Notes under the pieces: model-generated
Databases searched by the model: none
What the model saw: the letters and a program-made list of their open reading frames with translations, nothing else
Told to the model about the DNA's origin: nothing
Part shown: positions 22,941-34,700 of the stretch, piece after piece
Layout of the letters: every line of letters starts with the position of its first letter
Position numbering within the stretch: the first letter of the stretch is position 1
Program-made: the position numbers and the translations under genes
Assembly: GCF_023065955.2 (NCBI RefSeq)
Contig: NW_026622930.1
Coordinates: 21,181,449 to 21,245,448 of the forward strand
Direction: 5' to 3'
Source: Ursus arctos
Lineage: Eukaryota; Chordata; Mammalia; Carnivora; Ursidae
Length of the DNA: 64,000 nucleotides

Positions 22941-24057
22941 CTGTAGTCTACATGGCAGTGATCTGTGAATACTTTTAAGTTGCTCTTTAGTATGCGTCTG
23001 TCCACACCTACATGTGATGCAGGCTAAATTTATGTGAGTTACGGGCTCTTCCAGATTTATCACTGCAATCATAAGATCTGATAGAAGAACTAATTTTATG
23101 GTCTGTGTAATTGGCAAGCATGTTTAATGTGGAAAATGGCACATAACTGACTCAGGTGTAACGGTTACTGTGCGGGTGTCAGTTACTGCATTTGATCTCT
23201 GAACTCATTGATATGGTCAATAAGCAAAGAACATTTTAACATATGATAAGATGACATGTTAATTCAGGTAATATGTCCAAACTGAAGACTTTTAATTTTA
23301 CGAAGACAAAATATAGATGAAGTTTCTGAAGTGCTCTGAGCCCCATCCTGTTATTTAAACATCTTCCATATCTCAAAGCCAGACCGTCTTCTATCTTTGA
23401 GGATTTAGAGTATGTGGGTAAAGAAGAGATTGAAAATGCTGTAATCTTAATAATTCACAGTATCCTTAGTGTGCTTAAAAGACCCACCCATCCATTTATA
23501 AGTATTTGCCACCTACCTCACGTCTGCTGTCTCTGATAAACACGACTTTGAGCACACACTCTGTGGCCCTGAGAACATTGCAGTTAAGGGGGCCTTGGAT
23601 CTGGGAAAGTTTTGGGTTGTACTTCAGTACAAGGCTACTCAGAATCCATCATAATAATTGAGGAATCATAAGTACTGCTGATTTGTCATGTAATTGCATA
23701 TCTGACTTGGAAAAATGGATATCATCATTATTTATAATAGTTTCATAGGAATTTTTAAAAAGCAAGTGCCACTAATGAAACACATACCTGATTCAGTCAT
23801 TTCCAGTTGGGTACTGGTCTGTTCGTTAAAATAGAAATGTCACTATTATGTTTCAGTAGGAAACCATAATTATTTAAATCAGCAAGTGCATTTTATTATA
23901 CTTAGTTTAATCATTGTAAAATTTTAAGGTGGTAGAGCTCTCAAGTGAGTAAGCTGGGGAATTATAGATATCACTGAGGCCTGTGACCTGCAGGAAGGCC
24001 ATAAGTGATGGCAGTACTGCCGTGATTTTCTATTGGCACATGAATGCATGTGTATCC
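22941..24057. other. Unassigned non-coding DNA
   Basis: 1.1 kb with no recognised repeat or gene. The 85-codon minus-strand frame at 22860-23117 overlaps the MIR and is not a gene. Confidence 0.4.
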
Positions 24058-24180
24058 TCGTTCACTGAACAAATATTTATGGTGCCCTTGTTATGTGTCA
24101 TGACCTCGGGAAGCATACCATCCAATGGAGCAGACAGAGCTGGAAGCAAGTAATAATAATAAATTATAACTAACACATGT
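24058..24180 (-). repeat. L2 LINE 3' end, antisense
   Basis: 'TTCACTGAACAAATATTTAT', 'GTGCCCTTGTTATGTGTCAT' and 'AATGGAGCAGACAGAG' match the start of antisense L2 (aacaaatatttattgagcgcc / ctatgtgccagg). Confidence 0.6.
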
Positions 24181-26789
24181 TAAGATACATTATTTTGATG
24201 CAGAGAGGTGCATTTGGGGATCCCTATATTTCTTGACTCCTTTCCTGCCGTGGGGCAAAATTATTACCAAGTCTTGCCACTTTCTCTCTAGCATGTCTTC
24301 TCCAAGAAACCTAACTATGCCCTATTTCCACTTTATGACTTTTGTCTTCATTAGCAAAGCTTATTTTCATTGAAAAGCTCTGCCATCTCCTTGAAGAGAA
24401 CAAAGTTCTTCAGTGATTTTGTCCTTTGAAATCATTTTCTCACTTGTCACAATACTCTGTCCACTGTCTTTCTAAAAATGTCTCTCAATTCATTTCCTCA
24501 AGTGTTCACAGGCCACTTTACACTTTATGTACATGTAGGTCAGTTAACATGGAAACAAAAGTTTGTTGTGTAGCCTGGTTGTTCCTGTCCCCTGTTCGCA
24601 GTCTCATTAGGTAACTGCAAGCATTACTTTGGGAGCTGAGACCTCATCTATGATGGTAGAACATCTTTATAGCTAATATGATTTTGCCCATGGTGTTCCC
24701 AAATCAAAATAGCTCTTGATGTACCAGGGTCTGTCAGTTGCTCGGGCCTGTTTTAATTCTCTATCAGCCATACCTCTTCTCACAAAGGTACCACATCTTT
24801 TGTACCTGTTACAGCCTTTTAAAGAGGAATCTGCCTTATTCTTTTTTAAGGTGTTATAGACAGTCTACATCCATAGAGATGTTTAAACAGTGGAATTACT
24901 ACTTGCTTTGAGCTTTCAGATTTCTATAGTGATACCCTACTTTTGCAGTATTGTTGGAATATGGTAATGGTTAATTTAAAAATAAATAAATATGTAGGCT
25001 GCCTGAGTCCAAGGGACACACTGTGAGTATCTTAAAAGGAGGAAGCTGGCAACTCTTCTACAAGTCAGATCATGTCACCAGGCCCAGAATTGGCTTTGAT
25101 ATATCCTTTATTCAGTGGGGTCTATGGAGGAACAGCTGCCTTTTGAATGTAGCCAAGGGAAATTTGCTGACAGGCATAGATATGAATAGGGTAATAAAGC
25201 TTGCAAACAACAACAACAACAAAAGAATGTTGATGCAAAACCTAAGAAGACTCAAAACCAATTTCCTCTCTCTATCATTTTCTATATCCCTTGCCATAAT
25301 TCTTCTATAGTTGCCATGCCCATAAGCAATGTCAGATCAAAAATGACAAATTACCTTTTTAAAACTTGTGCTAGGTGAATTAAAAACCAATTAACTTAAT
25401 TTTTTCCCATGTTCTTGGAAGGTCTAAATTATCAATCTAAAGTACTCGGCTTTGGTGATAGCTTTTAAAAACTTAAAGTATACACAGTAAGAGGAGACGG
25501 GGTGTTAACTGGGACTTTCAGCTTAAACTTGGTTTACTCAAGAGTCCTTATCTTAAAAAGAGTTTTTAGAGGTATGTTTTATTGTCCTGTTTAACATCAG
25601 TACACGTCACCTGTTAGTCTTTTGGGTTGCAAAAGATTTCTTGCTCAAAACTGACCCTTGTCTGCCTTACTAGAAAGAGCTTCAAATTTCCCTTTTCCCC
25701 TCCCTTCCCTCCATAAATTTTTTATGTGTTTTTCTCTAGTGTTAATGGGAATTGCATGTATAAAATACACAGTAAGTAGAGCTACTGCTTTATGTCATTT
25801 CCCTTGAAGAATCTTAATATCCACTTAATGGCCACATATATAAGGCCAAAATAGATTTCTGCCTTTTGAAGAAACTGAGATGCCACCATTAAAAAAAAAA
25901 AAAGTTCAATGTATTCTTAGAAAATGAACGGATTTCCAACTAGTCAAACCCTACTGGGTATTCTGTTTGTCTGTCTGGTTAAGTTCTATTTACATCACAT
26001 TAGGGTTAGGCCAGGACAGCTCGGAACAGGAAAGGTCTGTATGAGTGAGCTTAGGTGGACCCAGGACCAGTAAAAAGAAATGGGAACCTGGATGTTAGGT
26101 GATGACCAGAAGAGGGGAATTTAGTAACACGCTATAAATATTAATTCTGGTCTGTTTCTTGGTCACCAAAAATTAAATTTAGATTTGGTTTTCTTTTGAT
26201 TTTAAGAATGCTTATTCACAAATTTCCCATTAGATTTAGGTAGAATAAAGCTATATTTAAGAGTCTTCTGAGGCAACTTAGAGCTTGTCACATTTAGTTT
26301 CTAAATAATTCCATGATTAAGAAGGGTAAGAAAAAGGAATCCTATCTTTTCAGTCCTATTTATTTTTAGGCAGTACTCTAATATTCTATCTCATGGTATT
26401 CCCTTGCTGTCAGCAGGGTTCACTAAGTGCAGTCTATAGCTTCAGCTATAGGAAGGAGAATTTTAAAAACAGGGGAGCTGTTGTCCTGAATGAGTTTCTT
26501 TTTATAAACTTGGATTTTTCAATAAATATTTGAGGATCCTTCACATTAATATTGACATTCCCCTCCCCTTGCTTACTCATTAAATCTCAGTGGAGAGCTT
26601 TATTATAGAAAATTAACTTTGGACTTTGCCAAAGATGTAAAATTTCTTTTGAAGTATTTGATAGTTTTTGTCTAACTCTATGACCAGATGCATGATACTT
26701 GGCATGGAGAAACAGCAGCACTCGACAGAGAAAAAGGATGAATAAAATAAACTAGATTAGCAAACGTTCCTTAAAGTACCTCTTATGAG
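24181..26789. other. 2.6-kb unassigned block
   Basis: The longest stretch without a named repeat. It holds a (CAA)n patch at 25204-25222, an A13 run at about 25890-25903 and a 26-bp sequence (24710-24735) that recurs with two mismatches at 27333-27358. Two overlapping antiparallel frames at 25023-25310 and 25112-25297 are chance frames. Confidence 0.4.
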
Positions 26790-27332
26790 TAGCATACTTT
26801 CAGCTGCAACAAAAGGAAGACTCAAAACTGGCTTAAGTGGGGAAAAAAAAAAAGAAAAGAAAAGAAAAAAAGGACTTCCATTGGTTCGTGTGACCCAAAA
26901 GCCTAACATAGGTCTGTAGTTAGGAATCTGCCTTCATCTCTTTTCCGTTGTCCTCTGTTTCTCCCAAATGGTGGCAAAGATGACCGCCAACATCCCCCAT
27001 TTGTCTTTCTACCAGCCAAACAACCAGGTGGCTAGGTACCTTTTTGCTGAAAGTTATAGCAAAAGTCCCCTAGCGGCACCTTAACTTAGCTTCAATTAGC
27101 TGTCTTCCTGGAAACCAATCATTGTGGCCAGGAAGAAGTTGTTCCCTGAATGGCCAGGCCTGGGTCATGTGTTTACCCCTGGAGTCCCTTGGGAGGATGC
27201 TAGGCAGACAGACAAAGGGGGTGGGAGGGAGAGAATAGAATTACAAAAGACAGATATGAGTAGAGGGAAAGGCACATGGTGGGTGACTAGGCTAGAGTGG
27301 AAACAGCAGCCACATTATGAAGTCTTTCATGT
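26790..27332 (-). mobile_element. Ancient LTR-like repeat, second unnamed family
   Basis: 'CAGCTGCAACAAAAGGAAGA', 'ACTCAAAACTGGCTTAAG', 'AAATGGTGGCAAAGATGACC', 'AACCAATCATTGTGGCCAGG' and 'GGCCAGGCCTGGGTCATGTG' follow a mammalian repeat order I know but cannot name. An A/GAAAA-rich patch interrupts it at 26839-26871. The right part of a second copy is at 49185-49460. Strand is assigned by analogy with LTR 3' ends and is tentative. Confidence 0.55.
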
Positions 27333-27358
27333 TAGCTAATGATGTACCAGGGTCTGTC

Positions 27359-27951
27359 CTCAGTATTTCAGCCAAACTGCAAGTCTTGCTGTTTCCTGGT
27401 CGTGATCCGTGCATTCCGATCTAGCTAGTCTAGAATTATTAAGGGCTCTCTTCTTAGAAACGTTCATTTTTTTCTCTTGATAATTTGCACAACTGATACT
27501 TACATGTTAAATGCACACTATTCAACCTAGGGGATGGGAATAAATGGATGGGTGGTATATAGGAAATGCAAAGATAAATAAGACACAGTCTCTGACTAGG
27601 TGAGACCTTGTGTTAACATTTGTGTCTTCCTTCACTACTACATCTTGCTCTGTAGTCTGGCTTTACAATAAGTTTTGGGAAGACGTCTTCTGTGTTTTCT
27701 GTTTAACAGATCAGGATATAATGTCCTCCCCAGAAATACCAATTTATTTCATTTCTTTTATATACAAAAAAAAAAAAAGATGTTCCCTATACTTCCCATG
27801 TTATTCATATATGGTAGATATACACATATGAGAATACACATAAGTATATAAATATAATGGGAGATATCACTAGTCGTACCACTTCCTTGCATTGGGTTTA
27901 TAAAACAATGTATTCTATTCCTTTATCCCATTCCAGATTGGATCTAACTAA
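27359..27951. other. Unassigned non-coding DNA
   Basis: About 590 bp with no recognised element apart from an A-run near 27767-27779. Confidence 0.4.
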
Positions 27952-27983
<32 letters not shown>

Positions 27984-27984
27984 A
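27952..27984. repeat. (CTAT)n microsatellite
   Basis: About eight perfect CTAT units (33 bp); probably length-polymorphic. Confidence 0.97.
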
Positions 27985-28255
27985 TTTTTAGTGTGACTCC
28001 TCTTGTGAGACTTACTTCAAAATAAGCTACCTCTTCTATAAAAATGACATAAAAATCAGTGATAATTATTTATTTTATTTTGTCTATCAAAATTGTTTTC
28101 ATTTTATATTCTATGAGATGAAGGCAATCAAACTATTGAATGAGAGAAAATTTTATTTGAGAGAGCTCTTCTTTATAAAATTATCATTGTTATACTCATC
28201 AAATCTGGAGAGAGAATGTACAACCAAAAATAAATGTTTCATTTATTTTTCATTA

Positions 28256-28279
28256 AATACATACATACATACATACATA
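28256..28279. repeat. (ATAC)n microsatellite
   Basis: About six ATAC units. Short, low to moderate variability expected. Confidence 0.9.
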
Positions 28280-29566
28280 AGCAAGCAGGCTACCTCTTTC
28301 CCTAATTTCCGTGCCAAGTCTTTTCTCCTTCCTCTGAGTTTTATCTGCACTGCAGTTTATCTGCGTCTTTTCTGATAGCAATCATGTTCTAATTAATACA
28401 ATTGTATATGTAAGTTTTCATAAAGTAGAACTTCCTCAGTGGTGACACCTGTTTCTTTCTTACCTAAATAAGGGAAGAGACTGAATGAGTATCTGTTGAA
28501 CAAGTGGGCCTCATTAATGATATTTACAACACTGACTTTCTCTCCATGTGTTCAACTGTAAGTTCACAATGACAATCACCCGTGTTCTCCATATTGATAT
28601 GTAGGTGTCCGTGGATATTTGTACAGTCCATCACCTTTCCCTGGTTACTTTCTCCTATAAAATATGTAGCTCACCTTGAATAGTGATTCATGTAGTATCT
28701 GATTTTCAACTTTTTCCCCCCACTTGTCCACATTTTCAAGTCAAAATCCTCTTTGGCATTCTGATAAAAATCCTATCTTTTTTTTTTTTTCTTGTAATGA
28801 TGTGATAAATTTCTTTCCTTGCCAGAAGCCCATTATGGATTCATATCCTTGGTTCAGAAAACCAACTTCATTTTGTCCTATATCATCTATGCTGTTAGTT
28901 CTTTGCTTCCCATATTCCCCTTTCTGTTTTGATGTCTCGACCTTCAACTAAAAGAAAAAATGAAAACTATATCTCCCGAACCCTTCAGCTTCCTATCTTG
29001 GGCTTCAGAGTCACTGTACATATACTCCAGTTTTTTCCAACTATATTATTCATGGCCAGGTGAATCAGAAATAATAAATAGCAGCCAGTGGACTTGATGA
29101 GCCTTGTCAGATCATATATCTAATATTTGCTATGGGAAAATAGCACACTTTCTAATTTGTCATGTCAGGCCCATATAGGACACAGCAGGAAATCACCAAC
29201 CACAAATGCTCATGTCTTCTTCCTGAGGTCAAGAACTAAATGCCAGTGTCTTTCCCATTTCTTTGACCCTGACCCTTCATAAGCAATGCATTCAATGTCA
29301 CTACCCACTACATATGAGTAACAGTGGAGACATACACACGCTGCATGCGTATTTATGACTGAAACAAAAGTTTCATGAAACAATACTTTCCTTATGCCAG
29401 GATGTGATTTTATTTTTAATACTATGCATTCTTTGTCATTACAAAGTGAAAAAACTTACAGATTGATACAACAATCCCCTAATGGGTCACATCTTACAAG
29501 GTGAAAAACTTCAGATGAGATTTGGAAGATTGCTTTTTAAATCAGGACTAGATTTATCCTCTATTT
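28280..29566. other. 1.3-kb unassigned block
   Basis: No gene or named repeat seen. Two antiparallel frames at 28724-28951 overlap each other fully and have no similarity, so they are rejected as genes. Confidence 0.4.
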
Positions 29567-29736
29567 CAGTGGTTCCCAAAAGTTAATATGCATAAATACC
29601 TGGGGAGGCTTTTTTAAATGTGAGTTTTTGAGACCCACCCCAGAAGATTCTGATTTTGTCATTGCAAGGTGGGGCCCTAGAATAGACTGTTTAACAGTGT
29701 CCCCTTAAGAGTGGCTTGGAGACCATACTTTGAATG
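29567..29736 (-). mobile_element. MER5A-like hAT-Charlie DNA transposon
   Basis: 'CAGTGGTTCCCAAA' at the left, 'ACCTGGGGAGGCTTTTTTAA', 'GACCCACCCCAGAAGATTCT' and 'GTGGGGCC' follow the MER5A order, ending 'GACCATACTTTGAA'. Non-autonomous fossil; strand assigned with moderate confidence. Confidence 0.75.
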
Positions 29737-30310
29737 GCTTTAGAATCTTTTGTTTTGAGGTTGCAGAGGCTCAGAAGTCTGCTGCTTCCCCTTCATCTCT
29801 TTGTCTCATTCATCTAATCCATTCTTTTCGCCAGGCTCACATTTTCTCTACTGCACTAGCATCTTTATTTCATTTGCACTTCATTTTTTCATTATTTCAT
29901 TCTTTACGCTCTCTACATATGACATCCTTTGTCATAAGCCAGAAATCAGAGACATGCTCTTTAGGCCTTCCCCCCTCCTCTTTACCTCTATCAGAGAGAG
30001 TAGTATCAAATAGAACGAGTCAGATTGTGGACGACCGTAGAAGACAGATGTAGCGCCTGCCCTTTGTGAACCTGTTAGTTGCAGGGGAGGGGAGAGGAGA
30101 AGGAGGGTAGGAAATTGGGGATGCAATTTGAGCCCTAGTCCTTAATGTTAGTCTTTAGAGTCCACCCACCTCACTCACCTACCCCATTTCCATCACCCTA
30201 CTCTTGTACATTTTCAGGAGATAGCTGCAGCATCTTATCAGTTTGCCAGGCCTCTTTTTCCGCAATTTAATGTTAACCTTATAATTAAGCTTTCCTACTT
30301 TTTATTTACT
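29737..30310. other. Unassigned non-coding DNA
   Basis: 570 bp with no named repeat. Overlapping frames at 29730-30053, 29801-30013 and 29932-30126 shadow each other on both strands and show no recognisable domain. Confidence 0.4.
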
Positions 30311-30372
30311 TATATATATACACACATACATATACATGTATATGTGTGTGTGTGTGTATACACACATATATT
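30311..30372. repeat. Alternating TA/CA/TG tract
   Basis: TATATATACACACATACA, then a central palindromic ATACATGTAT, then (TG)n and TATACACACATATA. Purine-pyrimidine alternation over about 60 bp with inverted symmetry makes it able to adopt Z-DNA or cruciform structures. A second looser tract is at 30658-30724. Confidence 0.9.
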
Positions 30373-30554
30373 TAAAGCCTTGTAAATATAAGTATTCTTT
30401 GGCCCAGTATTCTACCTAAGTAATTGCTCTTAGAAAAAAAAAAAAAGTGTGGTGTGCAAGATTGATGTACATGTATGTTCATCTCAGTGTTATGATAATA
30501 AGTGAAATCAACATAATTGGCCAAAATAGAGAATGTTGAATAAATTCTAGTGCA

Positions 30555-30620
30555 TCTGAACAGTGACTAGACATAGTAGGCACTCAGTAATATTTGTTGA
30601 TTACATTCTTGAATGTGTTT
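30555..30620 (+). repeat. L2/MIR 3'-end fragment
   Basis: 'ACATAGTAGGCACTCAGTAA' followed by 'TATTTGTTGATTACATTC' is the common 3' end of L2/MIR. Too short to separate the two families. Confidence 0.55.
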
Positions 30621-30657
30621 AATGGAATATTATACATTCATTTTCAATGATGACATT

Positions 30658-30724
30658 GATATATATGTGTATATATGTCAATATCATGTATGATATCATA
30701 TGTATGTGTGTATAATGACATATG
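30658..30724. repeat. TA/TG-rich simple sequence
   Basis: Imperfect TATATATGTGTATATATG type sequence, 290 bp to the right of the longer alternating tract. Confidence 0.75.
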
Positions 30725-30976
30725 TTTTCCTCAGTGTATATGTGGGTTTATATGTTAAAGATGTATTCATTAAGGAGCAATTATTCATTAAATATAAATT
30801 CATTAAAGATAAATTCTATTACTGATTCAGAAGAACTGTACATTTTGACCAATCTGAACATCACCTGAACCCTTAGTAACCACTGTGGTTTTCTAGCTCC
30901 ATACTGTTGTTGATATTTTTGTGTTTGCTTAGAATATATTATCTTCTAAGTCTTTCCATCAAGTTTTGCTTTTTTA

Positions 30977-31184
30977 TTATTATTTTTTTTTAAGATTTTA
31001 TTTATTTATTTATTAGACAGAGATAGAGACAGCCAGCGAGAGAGGGAACACAAGCAGGGGGAGTGGGAGAGAAAGAAGCAGGCTCATAGCAGAGGAGCCT
31101 GATGTGGGGCTCGATCCCATAATGCCGGGATCACGCCCTGAGCCGAAGGCAGACCCTTAACCACTGTGCCACCCAGGTGCCCCT
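30977..31184 (-). mobile_element. Can-SINE, bear-type, antisense
   Basis: Poly-T, 'AAGATTTTATTTATTTATTT', 'AGACAGCCAGCGAGAGAGGG', 'ATGTGGGGCTCGATCCCATA' and 'GTGCCACCCAGGTGCCCC'. Target duplication about TTTTGCTTTTTTA(A/T) at 30963-30976 and right of 31185. It faces the plus-strand SINE at 31215 head to head across about 30 bp. Confidence 0.96.
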
Positions 31185-31214
31185 ACTTTTGCTTTTTTAA
31201 AAAATAGACTTTAT

Positions 31215-31433
31215 ATTCAGGACTGCCTGGGTGGCTCAGTCGGTTAAGCATCTGCCTTTGGCTCAGATCATGATCCTGGGGTCCTGGGATCCAGCCCTAT
31301 GTTGGGTTCCCTGCTCAGGGGGGAGTCTGCGTCTCCCTCTCCCTCTGCAGCTACCCCACCATTTGTGCTCTCTTTCTTGCTTGCTCTGTTTCTCAAATAA
31401 ATAAATAAATACATAAAATCTTTAAAAATAAAT
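31215..31433 (+). mobile_element. Can-SINE, plus strand
   Basis: Head 'GACTGCCTGGGTGGCTCAGT', 'GGTTAAGCATCTGCCTTTGG', 'CCTGGGATCCAGCCC', (CT)-rich body and (AAAT)n tail. Perfect 14-bp target duplication AAAATAGACTTTAT at 31201-31214 and 31434-31447. It sits at the 3' end of the antisense L1 that follows. Confidence 0.97.
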
Positions 31434-31440
31434 AAAATAG

Positions 31441-32280
31441 ACTTTATTTTTTAGAGCAGTTTTAGGTTCACAGCGAAAAGTGTCATGGAAAGTACACAGA
31501 GTTCCCATGTATCTCCTACTCCCACATATCCACCACCTTCCCCATTACCAACATCCCCCACCAGAGTGCTACATTTGTTAAAAATTGATGAGCCTACATT
31601 CACATGTCCTAATAACTCTCCATAGTTTACATCAGGGTTCACACTTGGTGTACATTCTTTAGTTATTAAAAGTGTATATCAACAAGTAACTACCAGTATA
31701 GTGTTATACAGAGTATTTTCACTGCCCTAAAAAGCCTCTGTGCTCTGCCTATTTTACCCTCCCTCTCCCTGAACTGGAAATCACTAATTTTCTTACTGTC
31801 TCCATGGTTTGCCTTTTCTAGAATGTCATATAGTTGGAATCACGGAGTAGTAGTCTTTTCAGGTTGACTTCTTTCACTTTGTAATATGCATTTAAGGTTC
31901 CTCTATGTCTTTCATGGCTTGATAGCTCATTTCTTTTTAGCACTGAATAATATCCCATTGTCTGGATGTGTTACAGTTGATCTCTTCACCTAATGTAGGA
32001 CATCTTGGTTGCTTCCAAATTTTGGCAATTATGAATAAAACTGCTAGAAACATCCTTGTGCAGGTTTTTATGTGGGCACAAGTTTTCAGTTCATTTGGAT
32101 AAATACCAAAGAGGACAATCACTGGATCAATGGGAAGAGATGTATTTAGTTTTGTAAGAAACTGCCAAACTGTCTTACAGAGTGTCTGCAGAATTTTGCA
32201 TTTCCATCAGCAGTGAATGAGAATTCCTGTTGCTTCACATCCTTGCCAGCATTTGGTGTTGTCATTATTCTTTTCTTATT
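31441..32280 (-). mobile_element. Antisense L1 (L1MB/L1MC-like) 3'UTR and ORF2 end
   Basis: 'TTTTTAGAGCAGTTTTAGGT', 'GAGTTCCCATGTATCTCC', 'ACTGCCCTAAAAAGCCTCTG', 'TCCATGGTTTGCCTTTTCTA' and 'GGTTGCTTCCAAATTTTGGC' are in L1 antisense order. Minus-strand translation near 31937-32122 retains the 'IAKIWKQPRCP' ORF2 C-terminal motif. Frame is broken; no functional protein. Confidence 0.93.
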
Positions 32281-32284
32281 TTAA

Positions 32285-32530
32285 TTCCTTTCTGTCCTAA
32301 ATGCCCAATTCGAATGCTTCAGCTTCCATAATACTGCCTTCACCAACCCATTAAGTACCTCCCCACTCCATACTGTAATTATTTTCATTTTTACCACTGA
32401 TTTAGACTCACATTCCTTTCTCATTTCTCCTATTAGAATATTAACTCTTTGATGACAGCAGCCATTTTTTTACGTAAGATGCAATACTTAATACATTTTT
32501 GTAGACTATAAATATTAACATTTCTTGAAT
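32285..32530 (+). repeat. L2 LINE 3' part
   Basis: 'CTTCACCAACCCATTAAGTA', 'TATTTTCATTTTTACCACTG' and 'TAGAATATTAACTCTTTGAT' follow L2 (protein-end/3'UTR) order on the plus strand. Confidence 0.6.
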
Positions 32531-32711
32531 AGAAGAATTGGGGTTATATTTTCAGGTGAAAATCATTTAAAAAATAAAACCATTTAGAAATGTACCCATA
32601 GTATATCATTTGCTTCATTTTTTTTGAGAAGTGGGTAAAATAGTGTTGGGTTTATATGTAGTTCATAGAATCATAGCTCATTAGAATGAAAAGTAACCTA
32701 GTTAACTTTTT

Positions 32712-32881
32712 TTCCTAAAGATTTTTAAATTTATTTTAGAGAGGGAGAGAGTGTGTGCAGCAGGGAAGGGCAGGGGGAGAGAGAGAAACTCAAGCAGACT
32801 CAGCACTTGGGGAGCTCAACACGACCCTGAGATCATGACCTGACTTGAAATCAAGAGTCGACTGAGCCACCCAGGTGCCCC
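32712..32881 (-). mobile_element. Can-SINE, antisense
   Basis: 'TTTCCTAAAGATTTTTAAAT', GA-rich body, 'CGACCCTGAGATCATGACCT' and 'GAGCCACCCAGGTGCCCC'. A perfect 18-bp target duplication TAACCTAGTTAACTTTTT at 32694-32711 and 32882-32899 defines both ends. An internal deletion in the head (missing 'TGCTTAAC') shortens it. Confidence 0.97.
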
Positions 32882-32899
32882 TAACCTAGTTAACTTTTT

Positions 32900-33689
32900 A
32901 ACTTATTTGTGAGGCAACCGGGATGCAGTGTTGTGATAACTCAGTCCACATCAAAGAGGTAGAATTGTGATATGTCTCATTTATCACCTTTTGTAGTCTT
33001 TCCTCAAAACTGTGCTATTGCTCCCATTTTTACTGAGTCAAATAAGATTAGTTTTGTTCTCTGAAAATGAGTTCTATTCCTAGAAAATGCAAATTTGTGA
33101 TTTAAGAGCGTATTATTGAAAATGTCCTATTTCATTAAAATAGCAATGTGAATATATATGTTATGTGCCTCTTTTTTGTACCTTTATTATTTAATTCATT
33201 CATTCATATGAGACATTAACCAAAGGCCAGTTGTCATGACTCACATCCTTTCACTTTTCCAATGAGCTTAATTTTATAGAAATAGTATTTAAATTATTAC
33301 CTTAAAAGAAGGGTTTTTGTTAATACTGTAATGTGTTGTTTCATTGAGTTGAATATTTACAAACGAGGCTAATATGAATAATGATCGTTACTAATTGCTG
33401 CTCCGACTTTTGAGTTTTGAATCTCATTATTTTGCTTCAGTGAGATTTCTGAAACAGTAATATCTTCTTGAAACAACAGAAACAAGTAGTGATAGGGAAA
33501 TGTAGACAACAAAGTAGAATGTATTTCTCTTGACAGTATAACACCCCTAATTCACTAGCCTTTGTCCTTACTTGCTTTTGCAGGTCCCACTCCCTCAGTA
33601 AAGTCTTCTTTCCTATTGTTACAAGTATTTGGGGGAGTCCTAAGTATTTGTCTCTGATGTGCATATACCCCTGTCTAATTAGTAACCTG
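32900..33689. other. Unassigned non-coding DNA
   Basis: 790 bp with no named repeat; a short (ATTC)n patch at 33195-33207. No gene seen. Confidence 0.4.
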
Positions 33690-34124
33690 TGTTATATTCG
33701 TTTCCCAAGGCTGCCATCACAAGTACCACAAACCAGGTATCTTAAAACAACAGAAATCTATTCTCCCACTGTTCTGGGGGCTAGAAGTCAGAAATCAAGA
33801 TGTCAGCTGGGCCCTGCTCCCAATGCAGGCTCTGGGAAAGAATCTTTCCTCTCCTCCAGCTTCACGTGACTGGAAGTTTTTGGTGTTGCTTGCCTGACAG
33901 AGTAAGCCTCCGCATCTCATGGCCTTCTTCCCTAGGTTGCTTCATCCGTATCTCCTCTCTTTTCTCTTAGAAAGACACTTGTCACTGGATTTAGGACCCA
34001 CTCTAAATCTAGAATGATTTCTTCTTGAGATCTCTAACTAGCCTTATTTCCAGATAAGGTCACAGTCTGAGGTTGCTGCAGGTGGACATGAATTTTGGGG
34101 AGGTCACTGTTCAATGCATGATAC
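33690..34124 (-). mobile_element. MaLR LTR (MLT1-type)
   Basis: 'TCGTTTCCCAAGGCTGCCAT', 'AAAACAACAGAAATCTATTC', 'GGGGGCTAGAAGTCAGAAAT', 'GTCACTGGATTTAGGACCCA' and 'GACATGAATTTTGGGGAGG' are the reverse complement of an MLT1-type LTR from 3' to 5' end. Minus orientation, no open reading frame. Confidence 0.87.
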
Positions 34125-34700
34125 TTGGTATGAGCCAAGCTTTCTGTCCCCTTTGCTGGGAATATGTTTATTTCTGCCACATGCTGTTGCTTCTGCCAGG
34201 CTTTGCTGTCTCTGTTGGGTACCAGTGTTCCTTTGGCTGCATATTGCTGAGTATTCCACGTACCACCATCGTCGTTAAGTCCTGTTGCCTGAGCTAGGGT
34301 ATGTGCCACACTGGTGAGGCCTCCCAACTGTCCTTGCTAATTTCTGTGGGGCCTCTGGCCTCCATTACTGATGGGCATACTGTCATTTCCCACTGGGCCC
34401 TGTACTCACCTGTGGCAACCTTGCTGGTGCCTGGGAAACTCATGGAAACTCACAGCATTCTTTTGAGTTTATATAAAGTAGGTTCTAAAGCAATAAATCC
34501 TAGTTACACATCCCATGTTGTATAAGAATTACCTGTTTTCATTAATGCTAAAGCTTTATTACTGGACAAAGCTTCACCCCTTCTTTTTTAAGATGAGGTC
34601 TTTCTAGGGGAGTCCTCTTTTTCAAGCAAACCAGTTCCTGTCAGGCTTCTCTCTACCTACTGTTCAAATATCTCTGGGCTGATATGAATCCTAGTGGTTT
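34125..34700 (-). other. Possible MaLR internal region or unassigned DNA
   Basis: This GC-richer block abuts the side of the LTR where internal sequence would lie if the LTR were the 3' copy. I recognise no gag-like motif. Short frames exist on both strands (for example 34034-34327 minus). Provirus assignment is inference from position only. Confidence 0.25.

Noticed and set aside
27021..27032. CAACCAGGTGGC, near match to the CTCF core
   Set aside because: One mismatch in the core, and it lies within an old LTR-like repeat, so it is weaker than the 40509 site.
31937..32122. Minus-strand frame with an 'IAKIWKQP' motif
   Set aside because: LINE-1 ORF2 C-terminal fossil within an antisense L1.
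34034..34327. 97-codon minus-strand frame beside an MLT1-type LTR, considered as a viral gag remnant
   Set aside because: Overlapped by plus-strand frames, runs into the LTR, and shows no gag, protease or polymerase motif.
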